Source: Colwellia polaris (GTDB lineage Bacteria; Pseudomonadota; Gammaproteobacteria; Enterobacterales; Alteromonadaceae). From it: 64,000 nt of DNA. The stretch covers positions 62,001 through 126,000 of the forward strand of contig NZ_NBOE01000008.1 of NCBI RefSeq assembly GCF_002104515.1. The letters are read 5' to 3'. This document shows positions 45,896-54,917 of the stretch, piece by piece (within the stretch, counting starts at the first letter, position 1; each line of letters opens with the position of its first letter). Below the pieces are notes generated by a model. The model was given only the letters and a program-made list of their open reading frames with translations. It made no database searches and had not been told where the DNA came from. The position numbers were made by a program, and so were the translations under genes.

Positions 45896-45932
45896 AAAAA
45901 AGGCTTAACAATTAAATTGTTAAGCCTTTTTT
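45896..45932. terminator. Bidirectional terminator, bcp/cobA
   Basis: AGGCTTAACAAT (45901-45912) and ATTGTTAAGCCT (45916-45927) form a 12-bp perfect stem with a TAA loop, flanked by A-run and T-run, ending both convergent genes. Confidence 0.92.
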
Positions 45933-45958
45933 TCTTACCAAATAATGGCGTGAAATAA

Positions 45959-46789
45959 TTAGCTATTATCTGAGGAAAGTTGTAAATTTTGTTGATAATT
46001 ATCAGCGTCTAAAAATCCAGGCTTTGCTAGTGCAACATCAGTTAACTGGTTAACTACGTCACCAATAACAATTAATGTCGGTGGGGTAATTTTATGCTCT
46101 GCTACTAATGCTGCAAGGTTCGATATTTTTCCGCGAAAAATTTGTTGCTCGGGTTGCGTGCCTTTTCTTATAAGCGCAGCAGGTGTATTAGCATTGCGGC
46201 CATGCTTTATTAACTGCTCTGTAATACTTGGCAGAGTATTAATGCCCATATAGAACACTATGGTTTGGCTACTATCACTTAAGCTTTGCCAAGGTAAGTT
46301 CAACTGTCCGTCATTTTGCATATGACCGGTAATAAAAGTACAGCCTTGAGCAACACCGCGATGGGTTAAAGGTATGCCAGCGTATGTGGTACAACCCGAA
46401 GCCGCCGTTATACCAGGACACAGGTGGCAGCTAACACCATTTTTTAATAAGTATTGAGCTTCTTCACCACCGCGACCAAATATAAAAGGGTCGCCACCTT
46501 TCAAACGAAGTACTCTTTTGCCTTGCTGAGCATATTGTAATAAAAGTTCATTAATTCTATCTTGTGGTACGCAGTGTTTAGCTTGTTCTTTGCCAACATA
46601 TAGGCGTTCACAATCAGCCGGTAAAAGCGCCATTATTTCATCACTAACTAGGCGGTCATAAATAGCAATTTCTGCTTGTTCAATAAAACGTAAGGCTCGA
46701 ATGGTAAGTAATTCAGCATCACCAGGACCAGATCCAACAAGCGCTACTTCACCAGCTTGTAACTTAGATTTGCTATTTACGTTTTTCAA
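45959..46789 (-). CDS. cobA: Uroporphyrinogen-III C-methyltransferase
   Basis: A 276-residue SUMT-type tetrapyrrole methylase: EVALVGSGPGDAELLTIRALR at the start, VYDRLVSDE-like AIYDRLVSDEIM, LRLKGGDPFIFGRGGEEAQ, and the VCPGITAASGCTTYAGIPLTHRG-type region. It methylates uroporphyrinogen III to precorrin-2 for siroheme. It is a stand-alone CobA, without the CysG N-terminal precorrin-2 oxidase domain. Monocistronic here. Confidence 0.92.
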   Translation of the reverse strand: MKNVNSKSKLQAGEVALVGSGPGDAELLTIRALRFIEQAEIAIYDRLVSDEIMALLPADCERLYVGKEQAKHCVPQDRINELLLQYAQQGKRVLRLKGGDPFIFGRGGEEAQYLLKNGVSCHLCPGITAASGCTTYAGIPLTHRGVAQGCTFITGHMQNDGQLNLPWQSLSDSSQTIVFYMGINTLPSITEQLIKHGRNANTPAALIRKGTQPEQQIFRGKISNLAALVAEHKITPPTLIVIGDVVNQLTDVALAKPGFLDADNYQQNLQLSSDNS

Positions 46790-47158
46790 AACACTTATAC
46801 TCTATTGATTTTTATATTAAAAGATGACGTTTTATATCGATATGGCAATATTTTGCCTTATTACAACTATTCGATTATAGAATAAAAAAAGTGAATTTTA
46901 TAAACATTTTATTCAATAACTTAGTGCTAATTAACCTAAGCTATTTTAAATTTATCCAGGTTAGTAAAGGCAGAAACAACGCCAAGTTTAAGTTATAGCA
47001 AATATAATAAGTAATTGACGATTTAAACCGCCTGAAAATAATCGATTCTTTATTTCAATGAGTATTAGCAGGTTTAATAGCCGTGAGTCAGTACAAGGGG
47101 AGTGAAAATGTAAACTAAAGCCTAAAGTAAGGCTTTAGTTTTTATAGCGCAGACAAGT
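46790..47158. other. Intergenic region with orphan hairpin terminator
   Basis: AAACTAAAGCC (47112-47122) and GGCTTTAGTTT (47131-47141) form a plus-strand hairpin followed by TTA/T, with no plus-strand gene upstream. A TTGACG-like -35 lies about 100 bp upstream. GGGGAG (47097-47102) precedes ATG-TAA (47108-47113), a start-stop minimal ORF. A small RNA is possible but unproven. Confidence 0.35.
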
Positions 47159-47164
47159 TATCTA

Positions 47165-47393
47165 ACCTGAACTCTGGATAATGAGTGCTTGAAACTCAAG
47201 TGAACCAAAAGCTTAGTTAATAAAGTAAATGCTATAGCCAGGTGAACATCAATAATAGACATCATCAATGCTTCATTTTATGCCATTTCCAAGGCAAAAC
47301 GTTGATGAATAGCGCGCTATTTATCGACGTTTTAACGCAGAAAATGGCTTAAAAGGGAGCATTGAGCAAGTGCTGCTTATCCAGAGTTCAGGT
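47165..47393. mobile_element. MITE, copy 1
   Basis: 229 bp with perfect terminal inverted repeats ACCTGAACTCTGGATAA / TTATCCAGAGTTCAGGT and a 6-bp target duplication TATCTA (47159-47164 and 47394-47399). It lies immediately downstream of the stop codon of the AI-2E/PerM-like gene. No ORF inside, so it would depend on a transposase elsewhere. Confidence 0.88.
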
Positions 47394-47399
47394 TATCTA

Positions 47400-48473
47400 T
47401 TAACTCTCGGTAATGCCTTCAGCTTGTGTCGTTGTCGACCAAGCATTAAGCACTGCCTTAACAAGGGTTGCTAAAGGAATAGCAAAAAATACGCCCCAAA
47501 AACCCCACAAGCCACCAAACAATATTACCGCAATAATAATAGTAACAGGGTGTAAATTAACCGCTTCAGAAAAAAGTAATGGCACTAACAAATTACCATC
47601 AAGCGCTTGAATAATTGCATAGGCTATCATCACATAACCAAACTCAGCACTGGTACCAAATTGAAATAAAGCCACCAATAAAACAGGTAAGGTTACTATG
47701 GTTGCACCAACATAAGGAACAAGCACTGAAAACCCAACTAAAACCCCAAGTAAAACAGGATAGTTAAGCCCTAAGGTTATAAAAGCTATGGTTGATGCTG
47801 TGCCAATGATAATAATTTCGATTAATTTACCACGCATGTAATTCATGATTTGTTGATTCATCTCACTACCCACTTGCTTTGCCATTCGGCGGTCTTTGGG
47901 TAAAAATTTACGCAAACTATCAAAAAGTACACTTTTATCTTTCAAAAAGAAAAACACCATTAACGGCACTAAAATAAGATAAATCAATAATGCGACCACA
48001 TTTGAAATTGAGCCAAGCGATGCTTGCAATGCTAACTGCCCCCATTCAATTAACTTATCATTAACTAAGGTAATAACGTTGCCGATTTGTTCGGCACTAA
48101 CCAATTCAGGGTACTGCTCAGGCAAGGCCAATAAATAGGTATGCCCTTTGCCAACCATTTGAGGTACTTCTTGAAGTAAATTAGAACTTTGCTGCCATAT
48201 CACTGGCATTAAACCTAATATTCCCACTAACGTTAGTCCGACAAATACTGACACCACAATAACGACAGAAAGACTACGAGACAAACCAAACTTTGCTAGT
48301 TTGTTTACCGGCAAATCTAATAAAAAGGCAATGGCAACGGCGACAAAAACAGGCATTAACAAACTACTAAAAAAATACACAAACAAAAAAGTACAAATTA
48401 GGATAACCATTAAGGTTACCGCACTCGGATCCGAAAAATTTCTTTTGTACCAATCGCTAAACAGTGAAACCAT
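47400..48473 (-). CDS. AI-2E transporter family permease (PerM-like)
   Basis: A 357-residue membrane protein with about eight hydrophobic segments and the family signature in the second half: LVPYVGATIVTLPVLLVALFQFG and LLVPLLFSEAVNLHPVTIIIAVILFGGLWGFWGVFFAIPLATLVKAV. Family members (PerM, YdgG/TqsA) export small molecules or solutes; substrate unknown. In E. coli a homologue (perM/yfgO) lies divergently beside bepA, as here. Its stop codon abuts the MITE. Confidence 0.88.
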   Translation of the reverse strand: MVSLFSDWYKRNFSDPSAVTLMVILICTFLFVYFFSSLLMPVFVAVAIAFLLDLPVNKLAKFGLSRSLSVVIVVSVFVGLTLVGILGLMPVIWQQSSNLLQEVPQMVGKGHTYLLALPEQYPELVSAEQIGNVITLVNDKLIEWGQLALQASLGSISNVVALLIYLILVPLMVFFFLKDKSVLFDSLRKFLPKDRRMAKQVGSEMNQQIMNYMRGKLIEIIIIGTASTIAFITLGLNYPVLLGVLVGFSVLVPYVGATIVTLPVLLVALFQFGTSAEFGYVMIAYAIIQALDGNLLVPLLFSEAVNLHPVTIIIAVILFGGLWGFWGVFFAIPLATLVKAVLNAWSTTTQAEGITES

Positions 48474-48478
48474 AATAT

Positions 48479-48703
48479 TTATTTTTCCATTCTAATCATT
48501 AATTCAATAATATGTTGATCAATTATACGCTCTTCAAAGTAAAACCCTTGCTTTAATAACAACTTAGGAATATCTTTTTTAGACCCGTTATCGCAAATAC
48601 GTATCAGACAACTATCAGTGGGTGTTAACTTTCTTAGTATTAAGCGTAAATTTACCAGTGGAACCGGACATTTATCTTGTGTGGCATCGTATTCGTAAGT
48701 CAT
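48479..48703 (-). CDS. TusA-family sulfur carrier protein
   Basis: A 74-residue protein with the TusA/SirA signature Cys-Pro-x-Pro in KCPVPLVNLRLILRKL near residue 12 and the conserved alternating strands to IIDQHIIELMIRMEK. The catalytic Cys carries persulfide in TusA. Whether this copy serves tRNA thiolation or another sulfur relay is not clear. It is 5 bp upstream of the permease gene and presumably cotranscribed. Confidence 0.8.
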   Translation of the reverse strand: MTYEYDATQDKCPVPLVNLRLILRKLTPTDSCLIRICDNGSKKDIPKLLLKQGFYFEERIIDQHIIELMIRMEK

Positions 48704-48820
48704 AAATAAACTATGCGTGGTGCTTTAGTTTGATTATCTAATTTGCGACAATTGATTACAATGACATTTGGTAATTCTTTTGATGTATTTTTAATAATTT
48801 AAAGAGGTTATAGAAAATAT

Positions 48821-49417
48821 ATGAGCAAACTTTCTGAAAACCCAAGTCTTAAAGAGATTAACGCTTATAAAAATAAATTAAACTGGGGCGATATTCCCTC
48901 GATTTATCAACTAGCAAGCAATGCTATAAGAGAAATGGACGGAATGTTAACTCATGGTTTCAATAACCCTTTTAAACAATTACTCGACCAAAGCAATTGG
49001 AACCTAAAACTTGCTAAGCAATCGAGTAATATTATAGGTAAAGTAACGACAGGTAAGCCAAAAATTTCACTTTATCATAATATTAATGAACAAGATTATG
49101 AGTTACATTGTTACCCAATGAATAATAATGAACCGGTAAAAGAAGCTCAGTTTAATAACCCGCATTGTCCATTTATTGTTTGGACACCGCAAACAATGCA
49201 AATATTGTTTAAATTGAACTCATTAGTACCTTTTATTGTCTACACCTTTCAAAAAGGTGATATCGCCGATTATGCCCTTATTCGTTATGCAAACCAACGT
49301 GTTGATGAACTTATTAGCGTGCTTAGCCAGTCTTTTGACATTATTGATATCAAAGGTTATTCAATTGCTGAGTTTTGCAAAGAAATTTATCGTAAGCACT
49401 CAGAGTTACAAAGCTAA
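48821..49417 (+). CDS. Hypothetical protein upstream of bepA
   Basis: A 198-residue soluble protein of unrecognised family, without signal peptide. The central part (KISLYHNINEQDYELHCYPMNNNEPV and NNPHCPFIVWTPQTMQILF) and the C-terminal helices look like a compact globular domain. A GAGG-like ribosome site (AAGAGG) precedes the ATG by about a dozen bases. No function can be inferred. It is 44 bp from bepA in the same direction. Confidence 0.6.
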   Translation: MSKLSENPSLKEINAYKNKLNWGDIPSIYQLASNAIREMDGMLTHGFNNPFKQLLDQSNWNLKLAKQSSNIIGKVTTGKPKISLYHNINEQDYELHCYPMNNNEPVKEAQFNNPHCPFIVWTPQTMQILFKLNSLVPFIVYTFQKGDIADYALIRYANQRVDELISVLSQSFDIIDIKGYSIAEFCKEIYRKHSELQS

Positions 49418-49461
49418 ATTATGACCAACGATAATACATTTTATAAAATGGAAAACTAAAT

Positions 49462-50916
49462 TTGTTTAAATTAAAACCGCTTATTATTGCACTTGCCTTT
49501 ACTTCAATAACAACGAGTGCTTTGGCAGCGAGTGCTGAAACCAATAGAAATAAATTACCTGAAATAGGATCAGCAGGTGTCAGTGTTCTCTCTATTGAAA
49601 AAGAACGCCAAATAGGCGGTGAAATGATGCGTCAAATTCGTGCCACTCAACCGATATTGCATGATCCCGTACTAACAGAATATATCAACGATTTAGGCAA
49701 TCGCATGGTGCGAAACGCTAAAGATGTTAACTACAGTTTTGAGTTTTTTGTTATTCGTAACCAAGAGCTTAATGCCTTTGCTTTTTTTGGCGGACATATT
49801 GCTATTCATAGTGGCTTGATCACAACCGCAAATACAGAAAGTGAGCTAGCCTCAGTTGTTGCACACGAAATATCTCATGTAACGCAGCGCCACTTAGCCA
49901 GAAGACTTGAGTCTCAAAACAAATCTCAACCATTAACTATGGCGGCTATGGTGTCTAGTGTTTTACTTACGCTAATAAACCCAACCGTAGGCATGGCAGC
50001 GCTTAGTACAACAATGGCAGCCTCACAACAAGCCAGCATAAATTACACGCGAGGCAACGAGCAAGAAGCCGACAGAGTTGGCATTATGCTACTCGTTAAT
50101 AGTGGCTTTAACCCGCAAGGTGCACCTGATTTTTTCAACATAATGGCAGAAAAGTATCGCTACACATCAAAGCCCCCTGCCATGTTGTTAACTCACCCAC
50201 TACCTGAGTCACGTATTGCAGACGCCAGAATTAGAGCACAAAACTTTTCACCTCGCCCATTAGCGCCAAGTTTAGCATTCGAGCTCACTAAAGCCCGAAT
50301 AAAGGCAAGATATGAAGGCGATGCTGAAAGTAACATTATTAATTTTCAACAAAGCATAGATAAACAACGTTATGCTATTGAAGCAGCAGCGCGTTATGGC
50401 CTAGCATTATCTTATTATGAAAATAAAGACTATGAAATTGCCGTTAAGCAGCTAGAGGCTTTATTAAAAAATGACAATAGAAATTTATTTTATGCCGATG
50501 CCCTAACCGACGCCTATATTGGGGTTAAAGATTTTGATAAAGCGATTGCAATGCTTGACGAGTTAAACTTATTAATGCCAAACAACCAAGTCGTGACATT
50601 AAATTACGCGAACGTGTTAAATGAAGCCGGAAAATATGCGCAAGCCGAATCATTACTGCAAACTTTTTTAGTGTTAAGTCCGAAAAATTTTATTGCTAAC
50701 GATTTACTCACCGAAGTGTATAGAAAACAAGATAAAAAAGCCTTAATGCATGCAACTAAGGCTGAAGTTTTCGCACTATTAGGCGCTTACCCTAAAGCGG
50801 TTGACGAATTGCAAACAGCATATAACTTTGTTGAAGATAACCCATTATTACAAAAACGCATGAAAGGTCGAATATTGCAACTGCAAGAACAACAAGAAAA
50901 GCTTAAACGCTTGTAA
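49462..50916 (+). CDS. bepA: M48 periplasmic protease BepA
   Basis: A 484-residue secreted metalloprotease-TPR protein. A signal peptide (MFKLKPLIIALAFTSITTSALAA) is followed by the M48 domain with H135-EIS-H139 in SVVAHEISHVTQRH, the third-ligand region GNEQEADRVG, and C-terminal TPR repeats to the end. BepA (YfgC) oversees outer-membrane protein and LptD assembly in the periplasm. The start is a TTG at 49462; no ATG lies in a suitable place. arsC follows 56 bp later. Confidence 0.93.
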   Translation: MFKLKPLIIALAFTSITTSALAASAETNRNKLPEIGSAGVSVLSIEKERQIGGEMMRQIRATQPILHDPVLTEYINDLGNRMVRNAKDVNYSFEFFVIRNQELNAFAFFGGHIAIHSGLITTANTESELASVVAHEISHVTQRHLARRLESQNKSQPLTMAAMVSSVLLTLINPTVGMAALSTTMAASQQASINYTRGNEQEADRVGIMLLVNSGFNPQGAPDFFNIMAEKYRYTSKPPAMLLTHPLPESRIADARIRAQNFSPRPLAPSLAFELTKARIKARYEGDAESNIINFQQSIDKQRYAIEAAARYGLALSYYENKDYEIAVKQLEALLKNDNRNLFYADALTDAYIGVKDFDKAIAMLDELNLLMPNNQVVTLNYANVLNEAGKYAQAESLLQTFLVLSPKNFIANDLLTEVYRKQDKKALMHATKAEVFALLGAYPKAVDELQTAYNFVEDNPLLQKRMKGRILQLQEQQEKLKRL

Positions 50917-50972
50917 AAAATCAGTTAAAATAAGCTTAATTTGATGAACTTAAAATAATCTAAGAGAAATAC

Positions 50973-51323
50973 ATGTTAACGATTTATCACAACCCTCGTT
51001 GCTCAAAAAGCCGACAAACACTAGCACTTATCGAAGAACAGAACCATGAAGTCACTGTTGTTGAATATTTAAAAAACCCTTTAAATGTTACTGAAATTGA
51101 AACTCTGTTAACCTTGCTTAACGTTTCGCCGCTTGAAATGATGCGAACAAAAGAAGCCGAGTTTAAAGAGCAAAATTTATCTCAAGCTGATAACGCTACG
51201 TTAATTGCTGCAATGGCTGCAACTCCTAAGTTAATTGAGCGCCCTATTGTTAGTGATCAAACACGTGCCATTATTGGTCGCCCACCAGAAAACGTGCTGA
51301 CATTAATGCAGGCTAAAAATTAA
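50973..51323 (+). CDS. arsC: Glutaredoxin-dependent arsenate reductase ArsC
   Basis: A 116-residue ArsC of the R773/YfgD type: catalytic Cys10 in YHNPRCSKSRQTL, the EYLKNPLNVTE segment, and C-terminal KLIERPIVSDQTRAIIGRPPENVL. It converts arsenate to arsenite with glutathione and glutaredoxin. In E. coli the homologue yfgD also lies beside bepA, so the place may be conserved without a role in arsenic resistance. It is 1 bp upstream of the DUF2069 gene. Confidence 0.9.
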   Translation: MLTIYHNPRCSKSRQTLALIEEQNHEVTVVEYLKNPLNVTEIETLLTLLNVSPLEMMRTKEAEFKEQNLSQADNATLIAAMAATPKLIERPIVSDQTRAIIGRPPENVLTLMQAKN

Positions 51324-51324
51324 A

Positions 51325-51717
51325 ATGGCAACTACACCACGCTTTTCAACCACAAGACTTAAACAAATAACCTTATTTGGCTACTTTTCATTATTATTTT
51401 ATATGCCATTTTGGTTGATCATTGTTAGTGATGACACAGCGTTATCAGTACCATTAACACTGGCATTTTTTACACTACCTTTATTGTTTCCCATGAAAGG
51501 CTTAGTTCAGGGCAACCCATATACTTATGCATGGTCAAACTTTATTGTGATGATTTATTTTTTGCATAGCTTAACAACGTTGTGGGTTTCAGCTGATGAG
51601 AAATTATGGGCTGTAGGTGAACTAATTTTAGCTACCACTATGTTCATTGCTGGTAGTTACTATGCTAAATATCGCGGACAAGAGCTTGGCTTAAGTATTC
51701 GTAAAAAGAAAGAATAA
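51325..51717 (+). CDS. DUF2069 membrane protein
   Basis: A 130-residue inner-membrane protein with four hydrophobic segments (LFGYFSLLFYMPFWLIIV, PLTLAFFTLPLLFPM, NFIVMIYFLHSLTTLW, VGELILATTMFIAGSYYAKY) and the PMKGLVQGNPYTYAW turn typical of DUF2069 (YfgD-linked) proteins. Function unknown. Tightly coupled to arsC. Confidence 0.85.
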   Translation: MATTPRFSTTRLKQITLFGYFSLLFYMPFWLIIVSDDTALSVPLTLAFFTLPLLFPMKGLVQGNPYTYAWSNFIVMIYFLHSLTTLWVSADEKLWAVGELILATTMFIAGSYYAKYRGQELGLSIRKKKE

Positions 51718-51798
51718 ACAACGCTATTCTTCGATAATTTCTCTCTAAACAAGTGGTTTGGTTTTTTAACCAAAACTAAGCACGAATCACTTGCCATT

Positions 51799-51837
51799 AA
51801 AAAAACACTAAAGTTACCTTTCATTAGTGTTTTTTTA
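51799..51837 (+). terminator. Intrinsic terminator
   Basis: ACACTAA (51805-51811) pairs with TTAGTGT (51824-51830), extended by A and T runs, ending the bepA-arsC-DUF2069 operon. Confidence 0.85.
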
Positions 51838-51878
51838 TCTTAGCTTACCGTGAATTAACCCATCTTCTTTCTTAAATA

Positions 51879-52030
51879 GCCTGATCTCTGGATAATGAGA
51901 GCTTGATACAAAAGTGAATCAAAAGCTTAGTTGGTAAAGTAAATGCTATATCGAGTTATTTATAAACGTTTTAACGCAGATAATGACTTAAAAGGGGCAT
52001 TGAGCAAGTGCTGCTTATCCAGAGTTCAGC
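51879..52030. mobile_element. MITE, copy 2 (internally deleted)
   Basis: About 152 bp related to the element at 47165-47393, with ends GCCTGATCTCTGGATAA and TTATCCAGAGTTCAGC and shared interior (AAAGCTTAGTT, GTAAATGCTATA, CGTTTTAACGCAGA). About 80 bp of the centre is missing. Flanks TTAAATA and TTAAACA may be a decayed target duplication. Confidence 0.82.
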
Positions 52031-52161
52031 TTAAACACATTACTCTTTACTAACAGAACAAATTTGTATAAAAATAGTGCAGTATATTTATTATCTGATG
52101 ACTAAAGTAAACTCAGCTACAACAGTACTATATATTAACCATACAGCAAACAAGGGCTAAA

Positions 52162-54126
52162 ATGAATACTATGCATTTACAACCTAATATTTTCTCCCAC
52201 AAAAAGTATCGTACGATATTAGCTGCTGCTGTTTTAATAATACAAGGTTGTGGAGGTGGCAGTGGCGCTAAAAATAAAAGTAATGAACCTATTGATACCT
52301 TTACACCTGTGGTAACACAAACCGGTATAATCGCTTTTAACGAAAACAGCAAAACTAATCAACCGGTTGAACTATTTCTTTACTACCCTGACGACTCATT
52401 AAATAATATAAGTTGGCAACAAACCGCAGGCAATGCAGTTGTATTTCTTGCTAACAATTCAAAAGGCATTGCTTTTACTCCTTCTTTTGCTGGTGATTAC
52501 AGTTTTCAAGTAAGTTTTAATCGAAATGGTCAAAGCGAAACCCTGTCTCATTCTTTTACCGTATCAAACGAAAATAGCCAAATAGCGGCCAGGCTCGGGC
52601 ATGCAGTATTAGAAGGTAACAAGGTTTCTTTACGGGTCAGCCTAGAAGATGATCTATTACAAAATAGCATTACTTGGCAGCAACTTTCTGGCCCAAATGT
52701 TACTTTTAATGAAGCCACTGATGGCCAATATGCTGTTTTCTTTACGGCACCTGCGGTAAGTGCTGATAGTTTAGTTACCTTTAGCGTTAGCGCTACAAAC
52801 GGTACATCACAGCAACAAGATACAGTGGCTATATTAGTAGAAAACGCTGCAAGTATTAGTAGTAATGAGAATATCGCCTACGACACAAGGTTAGCTAAGG
52901 TTCACCCGTTTAATGCTAACTCACCCTATGCTGATGTACTGGTAGATTGTGTTTACAGTAATGCCATAGATTTTCGCACTAGCTGTCGCCTAAACGACTT
53001 ACCCTTAATAGCGCAAGATACAACCAACCCCACTGTTGAAGATATAATGAACCGTGTTGTGGTTTCACATGACTGGATGGGGCAACGCTTTAAAGAGTTT
53101 TTACAAAACTTTGATCCACAAGACGACTTTAAAAATTTATTACGCGCCACCACCGCCATTGTTATTTCCTATGACGTTCGCCCTTCCTATTATTGGGTAG
53201 TTACTGGTGCTATTCATTTAGATCCAAATAACTTTTGGTTAACCCCCGATGAAAGAGACACCATCAACGAAGCGCCCGACTATCGTGCCTCATTTGGCGA
53301 CAGTTTAAACTTTGCCATGCCCTGGCGATATGTTAAAAATAATGATTACGCTAGCTATTATTATCCAGGAAATAGCCGAGTAACACGCAGTGCGAACGAC
53401 GGGCTTTATAATTTGGCCTCTTTGATGTATCACGAACTCGCCCATGCAAATGACTTCTTTTCCCAAAGCACTTGGCAAAACTTAAACCGCAATGATCGTA
53501 TACTCGACGCTGCCGATAAAATCATACAGTCTACAGGTATACCCTCAGATTTATTAAGCCAATCATATCCGCTAAACGGCGCTGAAATGTATGGCCTGGC
53601 AAAAGTTCGCTACCAAGGCGAAACAGCAACAAGCCTTGAAAAAAGTTATAGCCCAAGTGATGTAAGCCATTTTTTCAGTCCTGAACATGCGCCACAATTT
53701 TACAATTACACCAGTAAACGCGAAGACTACGCCATGCTATTTGACGGTTTTATGATGAAAGCCCGATATAATGTTGACCGCGATATAGCGGTTACAAATC
53801 AACCTCAAAGTGAAAGTGAAGAGCACCGCGTAAATTGGGGACAACGGGGTCGTATTGGCGATGAAAACATTAAACCAAGAGTTGATTATGTAACACGCAG
53901 AATATTGCCTGAATTTACCTCTGCCGCTAGCATTATTAATAATTTATCAGCGCCAATTGCCATGGAGCCAGGTAAAACGTGGAACGAAAATTTAGCCATT
54001 AGCCCTATTATTAATCAGCTTAATACAGGCGTAATTAATGATATAAGCGCTAAAAATATCAAACAGAATAAAATTAATTTAAATGGTCAAATGTTTTATG
54101 AGAAAGCAATACCTATTCGACAATAA
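52162..54126 (+). CDS. HExxH lipoprotein with two Ig-like repeats
   Basis: A 654-residue lipoprotein: signal MNTMHLQPNIF..., lipobox LIIQGC with Cys30, then two Ig/PKD-like beta domains (SWQQTAGNAVVFL and TWQQLSGPNVTF repeats), and a C-terminal part with the zinc-type motif H424-ELA-H428 in LMYHELAHANDFFSQ, followed by Asp431. A surface or periplasmic metallopeptidase is inferred. The family is not recognised and no third ligand can be assigned by eye. Monocistronic; the upstream region holds the MITE. Confidence 0.65.
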   Translation: MNTMHLQPNIFSHKKYRTILAAAVLIIQGCGGGSGAKNKSNEPIDTFTPVVTQTGIIAFNENSKTNQPVELFLYYPDDSLNNISWQQTAGNAVVFLANNSKGIAFTPSFAGDYSFQVSFNRNGQSETLSHSFTVSNENSQIAARLGHAVLEGNKVSLRVSLEDDLLQNSITWQQLSGPNVTFNEATDGQYAVFFTAPAVSADSLVTFSVSATNGTSQQQDTVAILVENAASISSNENIAYDTRLAKVHPFNANSPYADVLVDCVYSNAIDFRTSCRLNDLPLIAQDTTNPTVEDIMNRVVVSHDWMGQRFKEFLQNFDPQDDFKNLLRATTAIVISYDVRPSYYWVVTGAIHLDPNNFWLTPDERDTINEAPDYRASFGDSLNFAMPWRYVKNNDYASYYYPGNSRVTRSANDGLYNLASLMYHELAHANDFFSQSTWQNLNRNDRILDAADKIIQSTGIPSDLLSQSYPLNGAEMYGLAKVRYQGETATSLEKSYSPSDVSHFFSPEHAPQFYNYTSKREDYAMLFDGFMMKARYNVDRDIAVTNQPQSESEEHRVNWGQRGRIGDENIKPRVDYVTRRILPEFTSAASIINNLSAPIAMEPGKTWNENLAISPIINQLNTGVINDISAKNIKQNKINLNGQMFYEKAIPIRQ

Positions 54127-54212
54127 TAGTAACGTGTTTATTAGTTGTATAAATATTTAACTAACAGTACTAAATAATTTTAAGCAGCATTTATACGCTA
54201 TTAGATACAAAC

Positions 54213-54812
54213 CTAATTATTGTTTTCTAGTGCTTTAATATAAGTGATGAAAACTTCAATAGAGTTGCATAGGACCAAAGTTGACTCATGCATTCTAGAC
54301 TGAACACGCAAGCCTTGTAGATTGGTCATAAAAAAATCTGTAAGTTTTTCTACATCAACAGATTGATTTAATCGTTGATCTTTTTTGTATGCAGTAAAAA
54401 ACTTAAGCATAATACTTCTCGCATGACTTAAATGTTTATTTACAACCTCAAGTAATACGGGCTCGTTACCAGCGAGCTCCAATAAACTATTTATTAGCAT
54501 GCACCCATGAGATATTTTATTATTTTTGTCCCTAGAAAAGCGCTCATTTAATAGTACTTCAATGTTTTCTGACAGAGACTTTTTCATATCAATAAGTTGA
54601 AATTGAGCTTTCAACTGCTGAGATACAAAATAGTCGATTGACTTTTTAAACAGTTCGGCTTTATTGCCAAAGGCATTATATAAACTTGTTTTTGTTAAAT
54701 TAGTTATTGCAGATAATTGGTCAACCTTTGTTGCATTATAGCCGTGAAGCCAAAAATATTCAGCTATAACCGCGAGCACTTCATTTTCATCAAATTGTTT
54801 TTTTTTACCCAT
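54213..54812 (-). CDS. TetR family transcriptional regulator
   Basis: A 199-residue TetR regulator. The N-terminal helix-turn-helix lies at about residues 10-55: AVIAEYFWLHGYNATKVDQLSAITNLTKTSLYNAFGNKAELFKKSI. The helical ligand domain ends with VFITYIKALE. It is divergent from the redoxin gene, with two matching palindromic operators in the shared region. It likely represses both genes and responds to an unknown ligand or redox cue. Confidence 0.88.
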   Translation of the reverse strand: MGKKKQFDENEVLAVIAEYFWLHGYNATKVDQLSAITNLTKTSLYNAFGNKAELFKKSIDYFVSQQLKAQFQLIDMKKSLSENIEVLLNERFSRDKNNKISHGCMLINSLLELAGNEPVLLEVVNKHLSHARSIMLKFFTAYKKDQRLNQSVDVEKLTDFFMTNLQGLRVQSRMHESTLVLCNSIEVFITYIKALENNN

Positions 54813-54843
54813 TACAACCTCACTTTATATTGCCTTGACAAGT

Positions 54844-54890
54844 ATTGTACCCGTTAGTACAATAATTTCAAAATGTACTAGTCGGTACAA
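54844..54890. promoter_or_regulatory. Twin TetR operators
   Basis: Two inverted repeats of the type TTGTACCCGTTAGTACAA (54845-54862) and ATGTACTAGTCGGTACAA (54873-54890) share the pattern TGTAC-N6-GTACA with centres 28 bp apart. They lie in the 105-bp gap between the divergent regulator and redoxin genes. Confidence 0.78.
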
Positions 54891-54917
54891 TTAAACTATA
54901 ACCTTGAGATAATATTA

